A DNA stretch of 64,000 bases from Desulfocurvibacter africanus subsp. africanus DSM 2603 (lineage in GTDB: Bacteria; Desulfobacterota; Desulfovibrionia; Desulfovibrionales; Desulfovibrionaceae). The notes beneath the pieces are model-generated. The model made no database searches, was not told the DNA's origin, and saw only the letters and a program-made list of their open reading frames with translations. How positions within the stretch are numbered: position 1 is the stretch's first letter; each line of letters opens with the position of its first letter. A program made the position numbers and the translations under genes. Shown one piece after another: positions 63,984 to 64,000 of the stretch. The DNA is taken from assembly GCF_000422545.1 (NCBI RefSeq), contig NZ_AULZ01000010.1, forward strand, positions 120,473 through 184,472, written 5' to 3'.

Positions 63984-64000
63984 ACCCCCATCCCTTCCTC

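Overview
The window (about 62% GC, dense genes, Fe-S rich) looks like a chromosome segment of a strictly anaerobic sulfate reducer of the Desulfovibrio type. The evidence is a soluble Hdr/Mvh-type electron-transfer operon, an 'orange protein' (ORP) cluster with its sigma-54 activator, rubredoxin plus a seleno-peroxiredoxin, MinD-like ATPases with ferredoxin inserts, and anaerobic-type cobalamin genes. The species is not determined; a Desulfovibrio/Desulfocurvibacter-like bacterium is an inference.

Layout. 1-11513 (+): one long operon of FrhB (partial), HdrA, MvhD, FdhB/FrhB-like protein, a giant double HdrA fusion carrying a degenerate receiver domain, HdrC, HdrB, a tandem universal-stress protein, an HdrD-like protein and a ferredoxin. 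The HdrD-like gene is interrupted by an in-frame TGA followed by a near-ideal bacterial SECIS hairpin, so it is read here as a selenoprotein. 11661-30352: housekeeping genes (purA, mltF, the formyltransferase half of purH, an RNB ribonuclease, plsY, an RRM protein, a PolX-derived PHP protein, a site-2 protease with a CPA2 antiporter, hflX, the cyclohydrolase half of purH, a TPR protein), plus a decayed chemoreceptor. 30637-36806: flagellar basal-body operon flgBC-fliEFGHI behind a sigma-54 promoter, closed by a strong terminator. 37064-46836: two histidine kinases, an acyl-CoA synthetase, cbiA-cbiD and a sigma-54 activator. 46963-54291: ORP cluster, two divergent transcription units around a second sigma-54 activator, extended by a second NifX-like protein, an FmdB zinc ribbon, a NifU-like scaffold, a CGGC protein and an Mrp/NBP35 ATPase. 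55532-57838: rubredoxin, a peroxiredoxin whose peroxidatic residue is encoded by TGA (second selenoprotein, again with a hairpin), and a metallo-beta-lactamase/double-rhodanese fusion. 57926-63916 (-): a NarL-type two-component pair, a glutamate-synthase-like protein, an HTH/DUF2975 pair and a CoA-enzyme activase.

The most notable items are the two selenocysteine genes with visible SECIS elements, the pseudo-receiver domain inside the Hdr fusion, a 128-129 bp inverted-repeat-bounded element present three times (one copy supplies the stop codon of the purH formyltransferase gene), a probable AUC start codon for hflX, and the split purH. Together the Hdr operon, ORP cluster and seleno-peroxiredoxin locus describe a cell built around low-potential thiol/disulfide and Fe-S electron transfer with oxygen defence.
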